Of a DNA stretch of 64,000 nucleotides, positions 26,162-34,706 are shown piece after piece. Below the pieces are notes generated by a model. It was not told where the DNA came from. It did not search any database and saw nothing but the letters and a program-made list of their open reading frames with translations. The position numbers and the translations under genes are program-made. Positions within the stretch are counted from its first letter, which is position 1. Each line of letters starts with the position of its first letter. Where the stretch lies: contig NZ_BJMM01000007.1 of assembly GCF_006539165.1 (NCBI RefSeq), forward strand, positions 186,001-250,000. Direction: 5' to 3'. Source of the stretch: Streptomyces cacaoi (lineage in GTDB: Bacteria > Actinomycetota > Actinomycetes > Streptomycetales > Streptomycetaceae).

Positions 26162-28388
26162 GCGTGGCGTCCGCCGTGCCGGACGGGAGCGGCGTGCCGT
26201 CGGCCGGGCTGCCGGACCTGCCGTCCGGGCAGGGGGTGCCCCTCGGCAGCTTGTACGGGGCGGCGAGCCGGTAGGTGCCCGGGCGCGGGGCGTCCAGCAC
26301 CGTCCAGGTGTCGACGACCGGCTCGTCCTCGCCCTCGGGTGGCGGCCCGCCGAACGTCGGCTCGGCCTCCCGGAGGCACCCGTACCGGTTGGGGCCGTGC
26401 TCGGAGGGCGGCTCCACCCGCTCCCCGGCGCGGTCCACCAGGCCCAGCCACGGCGACCACGGCACCCGCACCAGCACCGGCCCGCTCCTGCTCACGCGGA
26501 GCGTCACCCGCTCCGCGTCGGCCCGTACGACGGAGGCGCCCTTGCCGACCATCGGCTCCGCGCCCTTCACCCGGAAGAGCCGCCAGCTGTCGTCGGACCA
26601 GATCTCCTTCAGATACGGCAGCCCGTCGCGTACCAGCCGGGCTTCCGCCACGCCCCCGGCCAGGTCGGGCGGGTCGGCCGGCAGCACCACGTACTGCACG
26701 GCCCAGCGGCGCAGCCAGTCCCGGTAGCGCTCGGGGCTGAGGTGCTCGTCGTAGAAGAGCGGATTGCGTTCCAGATCCGCCTGCCGGTTCCAGCCGCGGG
26801 CCAGATTGACGTACGGCGCCAGCGCCGAGGCCTCACGGTGGCTGCTGACCGGAACCACCTCGACCCGCGCCCGGTCCGCGTCCACCTTCCGCAGCTGCTG
26901 CACCAGCGGCTTCAGTTCGCGGTTCCACGCCCTCTCCGGAGTGGTGTGCAGCACGTCCCAGGTCGGCTTCCCGACCTGCCAGCCGATGGTGACGACGAGC
27001 GCGAGCAGCATGGCGACACCCTTGCGGCTCCGCCACGCCCGCGCTCCGCTGCCGACGACCGTCGGAGCGGCGGCCAGCAGCGCCACCGTGCCGAACAGCA
27101 GCCCGAGCCGCTCCACGTTGGAGCCGACCTGGGACGGGATCGCCCACGTCAGGACTATCCCGACCGTGTAGACGGCGGCGCCCACCCGGACGGCCACCCA
27201 GCTCTTCGGCACGAGCAGCATCACGGCGACGGCGCCCAGCACCGGGAAGACCAGCGACACGAACGGCATCGGCTGCACACCCGTGAACGGGAACAGCAGC
27301 GCCGAACAGGCCACCACCAGGGGCGGCGGCAGCGCCACGGACAGCATGGCCGCGTAGCGGCGCGCCAGCAGCAGCGAGGCCGCCACGACTTCGAGGAACA
27401 GCCCCGCGACGGGACTCGCAGCTGTGGCCAGCACCGCCAGCAGAATGGCGAGCACGGCCCGCGTCCAGCGCGCGAGACGGCTCGCCCGCGCCCCTCGCCA
27501 CCGGTCCGGCCACGTCCACACCACCGCCACGGCGCCGAGCCCGAAACACACCCCGAGCGCGAACGTGACGCGTCCCGAAGCCGCATTGCACGCGAACGCG
27601 AACGCGCCCCACAGGGACGGCCACAGCGGCCTGTGCACGGTCCGCGCCAACAGCAGCGCCAGCAGACCCGCCGACAGCACCCCGGAGAGGATCAGTGTCG
27701 TCCGCACCCCGATGACCGCCATCAGATACGGCGAGATGACGCTGTACGAGACGGGATGCAGCCCCCCGTACCAGGCCAGGTTGTAGGCGGAACCCGGGTG
27801 CTCGCCCACGAACTCCGCCCAGGCGTCCTGCGCGGCCAGATCCCCGCCACTGCTGGCGAAGAACCGGAACCAGATCAGATGCAGCAGGGCACCCGCCAGC
27901 AGTGCCGCAGCTGTCACGAACAGCGGCCGCCGCGCCATCCGACGGCGTTCCGGCTTCTCGTCCCCCTGCGCGTCCGTGGCCCGCCTGCCCGAGGGGTCAG
28001 CGCCGCGCTCCGGCACGCCCGGTGCCTTCCGGGCCTCCGGAGCCGTCTTCCTCGCGGCCCGGCCCGCCGGTTGTTCTTCCGCATCTGTGCCGCCCGCCGG
28101 GCCGCCCGGGCTCTTTGTGCCCGGCGTGCTCGTGCCCGTGTCGGGCCGGGACGGCGATGGCCCGCCGGGGGCGATGTCCCCGGCGTCCGGAAGGCCGGGC
28201 CCGGGGCGCGGCGTCTGCCGCGGGGGCAGCACACCGGACGGTGCCGTGCCCGCGCCGAGGGCCTCACGCTCGGCACCCTCGGCGGCGGCGCCCACCGTTC
28301 CGCTCCTGCCCGCCTCTCCTGCTGCTCCTGCTCCGCTGTCCGCGTCCGCCGTCGAGGCCGGCGTCCGCGATGGATGCACAGTGGCCAC
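26157..28388 (-). CDS. Large polytopic membrane protein of unknown function
   Basis: A 743-residue protein. About 150 residues of Gly/Pro/Ala/Glu-rich cytoplasmic tail come first. Around a dozen membrane helices follow (PLFVTAAALLAGALLHLIWF onward), then a soluble, probably extracellular C-terminal domain of about 230 residues from residue 480. GDLAAQDAWAEFVGEHPGSAYNLAWYGG after the first helix resembles the acidic first loop of GT-C glycosyltransferases, so a polyprenyl-phosphate-dependent transferase is possible but not shown. The start is GTG 28388 with GGGGAG. It lies just downstream of the carboxypeptidase gene, also on the minus strand, suggesting a shared envelope role. Confidence 0.65.
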   Translation of the reverse strand: MATVHPSRTPASTADADSGAGAAGEAGRSGTVGAAAEGAEREALGAGTAPSGVLPPRQTPRPGPGLPDAGDIAPGGPSPSRPDTGTSTPGTKSPGGPAGGTDAEEQPAGRAARKTAPEARKAPGVPERGADPSGRRATDAQGDEKPERRRMARRPLFVTAAALLAGALLHLIWFRFFASSGGDLAAQDAWAEFVGEHPGSAYNLAWYGGLHPVSYSVISPYLMAVIGVRTTLILSGVLSAGLLALLLARTVHRPLWPSLWGAFAFACNAASGRVTFALGVCFGLGAVAVVWTWPDRWRGARASRLARWTRAVLAILLAVLATAASPVAGLFLEVVAASLLLARRYAAMLSVALPPPLVVACSALLFPFTGVQPMPFVSLVFPVLGAVAVMLLVPKSWVAVRVGAAVYTVGIVLTWAIPSQVGSNVERLGLLFGTVALLAAAPTVVGSGARAWRSRKGVAMLLALVVTIGWQVGKPTWDVLHTTPERAWNRELKPLVQQLRKVDADRARVEVVPVSSHREASALAPYVNLARGWNRQADLERNPLFYDEHLSPERYRDWLRRWAVQYVVLPADPPDLAGGVAEARLVRDGLPYLKEIWSDDSWRLFRVKGAEPMVGKGASVVRADAERVTLRVSRSGPVLVRVPWSPWLGLVDRAGERVEPPSEHGPNRYGCLREAEPTFGGPPPEGEDEPVVDTWTVLDAPRPGTYRLAAPYKLPRGTPCPDGRSGSPADGTPLPSGTADATP

Positions 28389-28619
28389 TGCGCTGACTCC
28401 CCGTACACGTGCGGCTTCCCGGGCCCGTCGAGCCCGGATGCTCTGTCGTGCCGCGCGTCCCCTCGCGGCGGCCGGATCGGCCCGACGCTACCGGACGGCC
28501 CTCGCCACGCCACCGCCTGCCCCACCTGTGCCGCCGGAAACGACCCCGCCCTCCCCCCGCGCCACCGCGGGAGCGACGGCCGGAAGGGAGGGCGGGAGAG
28601 GCGGCGCGCGGTGCGCGGC

Positions 28620-31600
28620 TCAGGACACGCGGGTGAGCTTGGAGCCGAAGCCGGGCTCACCGAGCGGCTTCTGGAGGGCCACCGGCACCTTCACCTGGCC
28701 GGGGCCGTCCCCTACCGTCAGCGTGCCGACCTTGGTACCGCTCTTCGCCTCGTGCGGTACGGCCTTGCCGTTGTCCGTGAGGCCGAGCTTCACCTTCAGC
28801 CCGGACCAGCCGACGGCGGAGACGTCACGGGTGGCGACGACGGGCGTCTTCCCGCCGAGCCGGTCGTCCACATAGCCGACGACGTCGCCCTTCTTGACGA
28901 CCTTGCGGGACGTCAGGGCGTTCTGCGCCGTGTCGATCAGCTTCTTGCTCTCGCCGAGGACGGTGTCGAGGATCGAGGGCTTGTACTGGCCGAGCACAGC
29001 GCCGACGACCAGCTGCTTGGTACCGCCGATCTCCTTCTCGGCCGCGAACACCAGATTGCCGCCCGCCTTGGTGGTCGTGCCGGTCTTGATGCCGACGACG
29101 CCGTCGACCGGGACGAGCTTGTTCCAGTTCTGCTGCGTCTTGCCGTTCATGTCCTCGTACTGCGGCTGCCGCACGATCTCCCGGAACAGCGGGATGTCCA
29201 TGACCTTCTTGGCCAGCTTGACCTGGTCGGCGGCAGTGCTCACCGTCTCCGGCCTGAGGCCCGAGGGGTCGGTGTACGTCGAGTTGGTCATGCCGAGGTC
29301 CTTGGCGGCGTCGTTCATCTTCTTCACGAACGCCTTCTCGGACCCCGCGTCCCAACGCGCCAGCAGCCGCGCCACGTTGTTCGCAGATGCGATCATGATC
29401 GCGTTGATCGCCTCGCGCTCGGTCATCTTCTGACCGGCCTTGACGTCGACGGTCGACTCGTTCTGCGCGCTCAGCCCGGCGTCCTTCTCCGCCTTCTCGT
29501 CGACGGGGATGCGCGGACCGGCCGAGCCCTTCTTGACCGGGTGGTCGCGCAGGATGACGTAGGCGGTCATCACCTTGGCCACACTGGCGATCGGCACCGG
29601 CTTCTGCGCACCGTACGAACCGAGCGAGCCGAGGCCCTCGACGTCCAGCACGGCCTGCCCCTCGGAAGGCCACGGCACGGACGGCTTGGATCCCTCGAAG
29701 GTGTAGCTCTCCGCCACCGTCATCGACAGCTTCGGGTCCGGCAGCGGGCGCACGGCCTGCACCACGACGAAGATCACCGCGAGCAGCAGCACCAGCGGCG
29801 TCCAGATCTTCACCCGGCGCACGGTCGCCCGCAGCGGCGTCTCCGGGGGCGGCGGAGTGTTCGTCAGCTGTGCCAGCAGATCGAGCGGCTCGGGGGACGC
29901 ACCGGGCGCCTGCTGCTGACGCGTGCGCTCCGGGTCCGCGCCCTCGGCCGGTTCTCCCGCCGGCATCGGCGGCGCCGAGGACCACGGGGCCGCGGTCTTG
30001 CCGCTCTTGGCCGTGCCCGCACCGGCCGCCGGAGAGGCGGACGGCTTCGGCGGCACCGTCGCCGACGAGGACTCGGGCGGCAGCGAGGCGGCAGGGGTGC
30101 GCGGCTCGTCGGCCGAGCGCAGCGGAACGAACGTGCTGGTCTGCTCCGACTCCGACTCCTCGTCCGGCAGCCGCGGATCCCGCGTCGCCGCACCGGCCTT
30201 GCCGGAGGCAGCCGTTCCGGCCTTCTCGCCGTCCCGGCCGCCGGTGCCCTTCGCGGAGGTGCCGGACGCCCCGGAGCCGTCGGTGCCGGACGCCGCCGGG
30301 GAGCGGAAGACAGCCGTGGGCTGATCCACCACCGGCCCGCTTCCGCCCTTGCCGGACGTACCGCCCTTCGCCTCGGCACCCGCTGCCGGACCGGACTCGC
30401 CGTCCTTGCCCTCGGGCACCCGGAAGACCGCGGTCGCCTGATCGACGGAACCGGACGCCGCCGCCCGGCCCTTCCCGCCCCGGGCACCGCCGCCGGCGTC
30501 CTTCCCGCCGTCCCGCCCGGCGCCGTCCTCACCACGGCCGTCGGCAGCCCGGCGCTCCTCGGCGTCCTCGCTCCCCTCGGCGCTCCGGCCTCCCTGACCG
30601 CCGCCGGAGCTTCCCGCATCTGTGGCGCTCTTCGCGCCCTGGGACTTCTTCGCGGCCTTCGCGGCCTTGGCTTCGCCGGCGCCCGCGGCGCCCCCGGAAC
30701 CCGTCGCGCCCCCGCTGGTGGACGAGCCGTCCGCGGCCTCCGCCTCGGCCTCCTCCGCGTCGTCACGGCCCTTCGACGAGCCGAAGAACGCGGCCGTCAG
30801 CCGCTCGGCCCGCTCGGCCGCCGCCTCGTCGCTGTCCTTGGCCTCGCCCCGGCGGACGATCCCGAACATGGCCGTGGGGGCGTCTCCGCCGGACACGGCG
30901 GCATCGCGCTTCCCCGTGTCCTTCGCGTCCGCACCCTTGCCGCCGGAGTTCTTCCCGCCCTTCGCGCCCTTGCGGCCGCCCCGGGCGCTTCCGGCGGACC
31001 CGGCGTCGTCACCGGAACGGCTGTCGCCTCCGTCGTCCCCCGCCGTGCCCGCGGAACCGCTGCCCTCGCCGGGCCTGGGCCGCACGGGAAGGTCGGCAGC
31101 TGCCGGGCGTCGCGCACTTCCGCCACCCTTGTCCGCTGCGTCCTCGGTGTCCGAGGTGCGCGAAGTACCGCCCGAGGAGCCGTCGGCAGAGCCCGACGCC
31201 GCGTCCTCGGCATCCTTGGCGCCCTTGCCTTCCTTGGCGTCCTCGGCGGAGGTTCCGCTGTCGCCGCTGCGCGAGGCGGGCACGCTCGCGGCGCCCGTGT
31301 CCCCGCGTCCGTCGCTCTCCTGGCCGTCGCCGTCCGGGCCGTGGTCGCCCGCCACCCACGCCGCGACCGCCGACTTCAGCCGTGCGTCGCCCTCGTCCGT
31401 CCGGGTTCCGGCGCCCTCGGCCGTACCGGCTCCGGCCGCGGCCTCGTCCGTTCCGCCGGACCCGTCAGTGCTGGTCGTGTCGGCCGTGCCCGACGCCGCG
31501 GTACCGCCGGGGGACGCCCCGTCCGCGCGCTCAGCGGACCCCTTCGGGGCCTCCTCGGCGCCGTCCGGGCCGCTGCTTCCACCGGCCTGTGGTGCCTGCT

Positions 31601-31730
31601 CCGTGGTCGTCTCGCCGTGCTGCCGTTCGTTTTCGGCCGTCTGTTCAGGGCGCGCAACCACGCCGCCACCCACCGTCGTCTCCCCCGACGACCTCTCCCG
31701 TTCCGACCTGTCGGGGGACTCGCCCGCCAC
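28620..31730 (-). CDS. D-alanyl-D-alanine carboxypeptidase (S11) with very long cytoplasmic tail
   Basis: A 1036-residue protein. The C-terminal third is a DacA-type S11 penicillin-binding protein with SVAK (Ser716, Lys719), the SxN motif SANN, and KTGTTTKAGGN. A single membrane helix begins at about residue 643 (WTPLVLLLAVIFVVVQAV). It trims the terminal D-Ala from peptidoglycan stems outside the membrane. The first 640 residues are cytoplasmic, acidic and Gly/Ser/Ala-rich. They carry repeated short motifs around Thr: PTAMF (Thr286), ATAVFR (Thr433), PTAVFR (Thr472) and a later TSTF. Usual family length is about 400. The start is GTG 31730 behind GGGAGG. Confidence 0.88.
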   Translation of the reverse strand: MAGESPDRSERERSSGETTVGGGVVARPEQTAENERQHGETTTEQAPQAGGSSGPDGAEEAPKGSAERADGASPGGTAASGTADTTSTDGSGGTDEAAAGAGTAEGAGTRTDEGDARLKSAVAAWVAGDHGPDGDGQESDGRGDTGAASVPASRSGDSGTSAEDAKEGKGAKDAEDAASGSADGSSGGTSRTSDTEDAADKGGGSARRPAAADLPVRPRPGEGSGSAGTAGDDGGDSRSGDDAGSAGSARGGRKGAKGGKNSGGKGADAKDTGKRDAAVSGGDAPTAMFGIVRRGEAKDSDEAAAERAERLTAAFFGSSKGRDDAEEAEAEAADGSSTSGGATGSGGAAGAGEAKAAKAAKKSQGAKSATDAGSSGGGQGGRSAEGSEDAEERRAADGRGEDGAGRDGGKDAGGGARGGKGRAAASGSVDQATAVFRVPEGKDGESGPAAGAEAKGGTSGKGGSGPVVDQPTAVFRSPAASGTDGSGASGTSAKGTGGRDGEKAGTAASGKAGAATRDPRLPDEESESEQTSTFVPLRSADEPRTPAASLPPESSSATVPPKPSASPAAGAGTAKSGKTAAPWSSAPPMPAGEPAEGADPERTRQQQAPGASPEPLDLLAQLTNTPPPPETPLRATVRRVKIWTPLVLLLAVIFVVVQAVRPLPDPKLSMTVAESYTFEGSKPSVPWPSEGQAVLDVEGLGSLGSYGAQKPVPIASVAKVMTAYVILRDHPVKKGSAGPRIPVDEKAEKDAGLSAQNESTVDVKAGQKMTEREAINAIMIASANNVARLLARWDAGSEKAFVKKMNDAAKDLGMTNSTYTDPSGLRPETVSTAADQVKLAKKVMDIPLFREIVRQPQYEDMNGKTQQNWNKLVPVDGVVGIKTGTTTKAGGNLVFAAEKEIGGTKQLVVGAVLGQYKPSILDTVLGESKKLIDTAQNALTSRKVVKKGDVVGYVDDRLGGKTPVVATRDVSAVGWSGLKVKLGLTDNGKAVPHEAKSGTKVGTLTVGDGPGQVKVPVALQKPLGEPGFGSKLTRVS

Positions 31731-31959
31731 CTGTGCCTCCCGTTTGCTGCTAGCCGCTCGCCATACCAGTTAACCGTGTCCTGTGCACCGAAGCCGCCAC
31801 CCTCGGTGGGGCACTCGGGCTCGGGAGGGCTGTCGCGGCCTCCCCACTCGGCAGACGAGAACGACATACCTACTGGTTCCCGTCCATAACGCTCGCGCAC
31901 TCTCGACAGACCATTGTGAGAGGGGTCACCCTGTCATTCATCCACGCGGGGAGGCATGG

Positions 31960-32736
31960 ATGGGCAGGAGCCGCAGAACAATTCCGGAGGAGCTTCTGCT
32001 GCTCGCCCTGGACCCGGCCACGGGTACCACGGCGCAGCCGCAGTCGCTTGACCTCGGCTTGGCCGGGGCCCAGCTAGTGGAGCTGGCTCTGGCAGGACGG
32101 ATAGCCCCTGATGGGGATCGTATCGCCGTGGTTCTTCCACGGCCGACCGGAGATCCGACCCTGGACTCCGCTCTGGAACTGCTGCGCAGGCGCGGCAGTC
32201 CGGTGCGCGCGGTCCACTGGATCGGCGGGCCCCGCCTGGGGCTTCGTCAAACCTATCTCACACATCTGGAACGGTGCGGCATGGTGCATGCGGTTTCCGG
32301 CCAGATGTGCGGAGTACTGCCGACAACGCGCTACCAGGCGACGGACACGGAGATCAGCAGGGAGATCAGGGCCCGGCTCGATTCCGCGATCCGTACCGGC
32401 GTACCCCCGGACCCGAGGACGGCCGCGCTCGCCGCGCTCGCCCACGCGGTCGGGCTCGGCAAGCATCTGTATCCCGGGAACGAGGGACGCTCGTGCCGTT
32501 CCAGGCTCCGGGATCTGATCAGGCACGACCCGATGGGCGGCCTCGTCGCCCACGCGGTGATGGATGTGCAGAACGGTGTCGGGGGGCAGCCACGGCGCTC
32601 CCAGGGCGGCGGCGCGGGGGCTCCCGCGGGGCGTCCGGCGGCACGCACGGCGGCGCCCGCGGGTGCCTCGTCCCGGCGGATGCCGGGGCAGGCGCGGCAG
32701 GTGTCCGGCGGAATGGTCCGCGCGGGAGCACGCTGA
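31960..32736 (+). CDS. GPP34 (GOLPH3/VPS74-like) family protein
   Basis: A 258-residue GPP34-domain protein. It starts SRRTIPEELLLLALDPATG, the typical opening of bacterial GPP34 proteins. GLAGAQLVELALAGRI follows, and the core reaches residue 215. The last 45 residues are low-complexity Gly/Ala/Arg. Eukaryotic relatives bind PI4P at Golgi membranes; actinomycete members are numerous and their role is unsettled. The start is the ATG at 31960 behind GGGGAGG. It is divergent from the carboxypeptidase gene. Confidence 0.88.
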   Translation: MGRSRRTIPEELLLLALDPATGTTAQPQSLDLGLAGAQLVELALAGRIAPDGDRIAVVLPRPTGDPTLDSALELLRRRGSPVRAVHWIGGPRLGLRQTYLTHLERCGMVHAVSGQMCGVLPTTRYQATDTEISREIRARLDSAIRTGVPPDPRTAALAALAHAVGLGKHLYPGNEGRSCRSRLRDLIRHDPMGGLVAHAVMDVQNGVGGQPRRSQGGGAGAPAGRPAARTAAPAGASSRRMPGQARQVSGGMVRAGAR

Positions 32737-32872
32737 CCTTCCACGTTCCACCCCCCTCGAACGCTCCGTTCCGAACGCTCGCGCCGGCCGGTGGAGCGGC
32801 GGCTGGTCACCCCCAGGTCACCGGGGAAGCCGCTGCTGCCGACGGGGCCGGGCGGTCGGCCGCACCACCGCA

Positions 32873-32927
32873 CGGGGTGACGATCCGGACGGCAGAACAG
32901 GAACCTGTCGGCCGGATCGTCACCCCG
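32873..32927 (+). terminator. Long hairpin after the GPP34 gene
   Basis: Perfect 16-bp arms CGGGGTGACGATCCGG / CCGGATCGTCACCCCG around a 23-base loop that itself contains ACAGG-AA-CCTGT. It lies about 140 bases after the stop. Confidence 0.65.
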
Positions 32928-32974
32928 GACGTGCGATTCTTCTGCATTCGCTGTACTCGAACCCGCACTCTCTG

Positions 32975-33012
32975 TTGCCATTTGGCAGCGCCACCACGCC
33001 TGTTGGTGGCAA
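32975..33012 (+). promoter_or_regulatory. Overlapping inverted repeats upstream of the XRE gene
   Basis: GCCACCA-CGCCTGT-TGGTGGC (32990-33010) is nested so that TTGCCA at 32975 can alternatively pair with TGGCAA at 33007. The region is AT-richer than its surroundings and ends 43 bases before the XRE start. It could be an operator or an mRNA switch. Confidence 0.4.
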
Positions 33013-33054
33013 TCTGCTGGAAGGTATTCGTATTTGACGCGGAGGTGCGGTCAC

Positions 33055-33915
33055 GTGGCGTCGAACGTCAATCCCACAGTCCGGCGCCGCCGGCTGGGCC
33101 AGGAGTTGCGCAAACTGCGTGAGAACCGGGGCATGACGGCCGAGGAGGTCGCGGACCGGCTCCTGGTGTCGCAGTCGAAGATCAGCCGGTTGGAGAACGG
33201 CCGGCGCAGCATCAGTCAGCGGGACGTACGCGACCTGTGCGGGGTCTACGAGGTCGACGACCACCGCATAGTGGACTCCTTGATGCAGATGGCGAAGGAG
33301 TCGCGGCAGCAGGGCTGGTGGCACGCTTTCGGCGACATTCCCTACAGCGTCTACATCGGGCTGGAGACGGACGCGGCTTCGCTGCGCGTGTACGAGCCAC
33401 AGGTGGTTCCGGGACTGTTGCAGACGCGCGCCTACGCGGAAGCCGTCGTCGCCGGCGCGCTACCCGAGGCGACCGCCGCCGACATCGAACGCCGGGTCCA
33501 GGTACGCATCCGCCGTCAGGAACGCATCCAGGGCACGCGGAATCCGCTGCGGCTGTGGGCGGTTCTGGACGAGTCGGTGCTGCGTCGCGAGGTCGGCGGC
33601 AGACACACCATGGCGGAGCAGCTGGGCTATCTCAACGAACTCTCGCAGCAGCCGCATGTGACGATCCAGGTCATGCCGTTCTCGATGGGCGCGCATCCCG
33701 GGGTCAACGGGCAGTACGCCATTCTGGAATTCCCCGACGCCTCGGATTCGACGGTCATCTACCTGGAGGGCGTCACCAGCGACCTGTATCTGGAGAAGGC
33801 GAACGACGTGCAGAGCTACAGCGTGATGTACGAGCATCTGCGTGCGCAGGCGCTGAACCCGGACCAGACGCGGGAGTTCATCGACGACGTGGCGAAGGAG
33901 TACGCGCGGCGCTGA
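33055..33915 (+). CDS. XRE-family regulator with DUF5753 domain
   Basis: A 286-residue streptomycete regulator. The N-terminal Cro/C1 HTH is LGQELRKLRENRGMTAEEVADRLLVSQSKISRLENGRR at residues 13-50. The DUF5753 domain has YIGLETDAASLRVYEPQVVPGLLQTRAYAEAV near residue 100 and HVTIQVMPFSMGAHPG. Proteins of this type pair with a small DUF397 protein, and a DUF397 gene follows at 34278. The start is GTG 33055 with GGAGG 9 bases upstream. Confidence 0.92.
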   Translation: MASNVNPTVRRRRLGQELRKLRENRGMTAEEVADRLLVSQSKISRLENGRRSISQRDVRDLCGVYEVDDHRIVDSLMQMAKESRQQGWWHAFGDIPYSVYIGLETDAASLRVYEPQVVPGLLQTRAYAEAVVAGALPEATAADIERRVQVRIRRQERIQGTRNPLRLWAVLDESVLRREVGGRHTMAEQLGYLNELSQQPHVTIQVMPFSMGAHPGVNGQYAILEFPDASDSTVIYLEGVTSDLYLEKANDVQSYSVMYEHLRAQALNPDQTREFIDDVAKEYARR

Positions 33916-33961
33916 GCGGTCGTCGCCCGGCCCGGCGCCCGGCGGAGATCCCGGCTCGTTC

Positions 33962-34018
33962 CCGTACACAGATGTGCGGCACGCTCCCCGGCGGAGTGTG
34001 CCGCACATCTGTGTACGG
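33962..34018. repeat. Near-perfect 26-bp hairpin between XRE and DUF397 genes
   Basis: Arms 33962-33982 and 33998-34018 are exact 21-base inverted repeats. A G-T pair and CTCC/GGAG extend the stem to about 26 bp, leaving a 5-base loop. Each arm contains the motif CACAGATGTG or its complement. It can act as a strong terminator for the XRE gene; the arm sequence links it to the dispersed CACAG[C/A]TGTG family. Confidence 0.8.
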
Positions 34019-34277
34019 TCATGCGGTCATGCAGCCACGCATCCGTGCCGCGGCAATGGCGGCCGATCCGCCTGTTCCTGCGGGGGTTTTCGGGGTTTCG
34101 TCATCTGCTGCTGGACAGACGACCGCACGGAAATCGGAGAGAGTACACCGGTGACAAGTGCAGTGTGAAGAGCACTCTGGAATATGCCATCCGGTCGAGT
34201 GAACGGCGCTCTTCCCAGCTGGTTTTGCCGCGTAACGTCGCCCGCACGTCAGGAACCACCGGAACACCGGAGCAGAC

Positions 34278-34484
34278 ATGCCAATTCAGCAGGGATCGAC
34301 CCACACGTGGACCAAGTCGAGCTACTCCACCGGAAACGGTGCGTGCGTGGAGGTCAAATCGCCCGCCGTGCGCGTCGTGGCCGTGCGTGACTCGAAGGAC
34401 CCGCGGGGCCCCGAGCTCAGCTTCCGGCCCGAGGTGTGGGGGACCTTCGTGGCACGGCTCGACGACGGCTCCGCCACCGCCTGA
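34278..34484 (+). CDS. DUF397 domain protein
   Basis: A 68-residue DUF397 protein: TWTKSSYSTGNGACVEVKSP at residues 10-29, then VAVRDSKDPRGPELSF and VWGTFVARLDDG. All the hallmark segments are present. In streptomycetes DUF397 proteins accompany DUF5753 XRE regulators (as in the WhiJ/BldB group) and are thought to counteract them in developmental control. The partner here is the XRE gene 360 bases upstream, separated by the large hairpin, so the two are probably transcribed separately. Confidence 0.93.
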   Translation: MPIQQGSTHTWTKSSYSTGNGACVEVKSPAVRVVAVRDSKDPRGPELSFRPEVWGTFVARLDDGSATA

Positions 34485-34586
34485 GCCGCGCCGGGGCCCG
34501 TCGGCCGCGACCGCTCCGTGACCGTGCGCGTTCCACGCCTCCCCGCGTACCGCACGGCCTGTCCGCGCCCCGGCATCGACAGCCCC

Positions 34587-34626
34587 GCCCCCTCGCCCGG
34601 CCCGCCGCCCGGTCGAGGGGGCTTTT
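34587..34626 (+). terminator. Terminator after the DUF397 gene
   Basis: GCCCCCTCG / CGAGGGGGC, a 9-bp stem with an 18-base GC-rich loop, followed by TTTT. About 100 bases after the stop. Confidence 0.6.
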
Positions 34627-34706
34627 GTGTGAGCCCACCGCGGGCCCTCCGGTGCCGTCTGCCGTCCTCCGGGCGGGGCGGCGTCCCGGACATCGTGTGC
34701 GGGCCG

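Noticed and set aside
26397..31889. An 1830-codon open frame on the plus strand
   Set aside because: It is antisense to the membrane protein, carboxypeptidase and their flank. Its product is Arg/Pro/His-rich without domains, as expected opposite high-GC genes with strong third-position bias.
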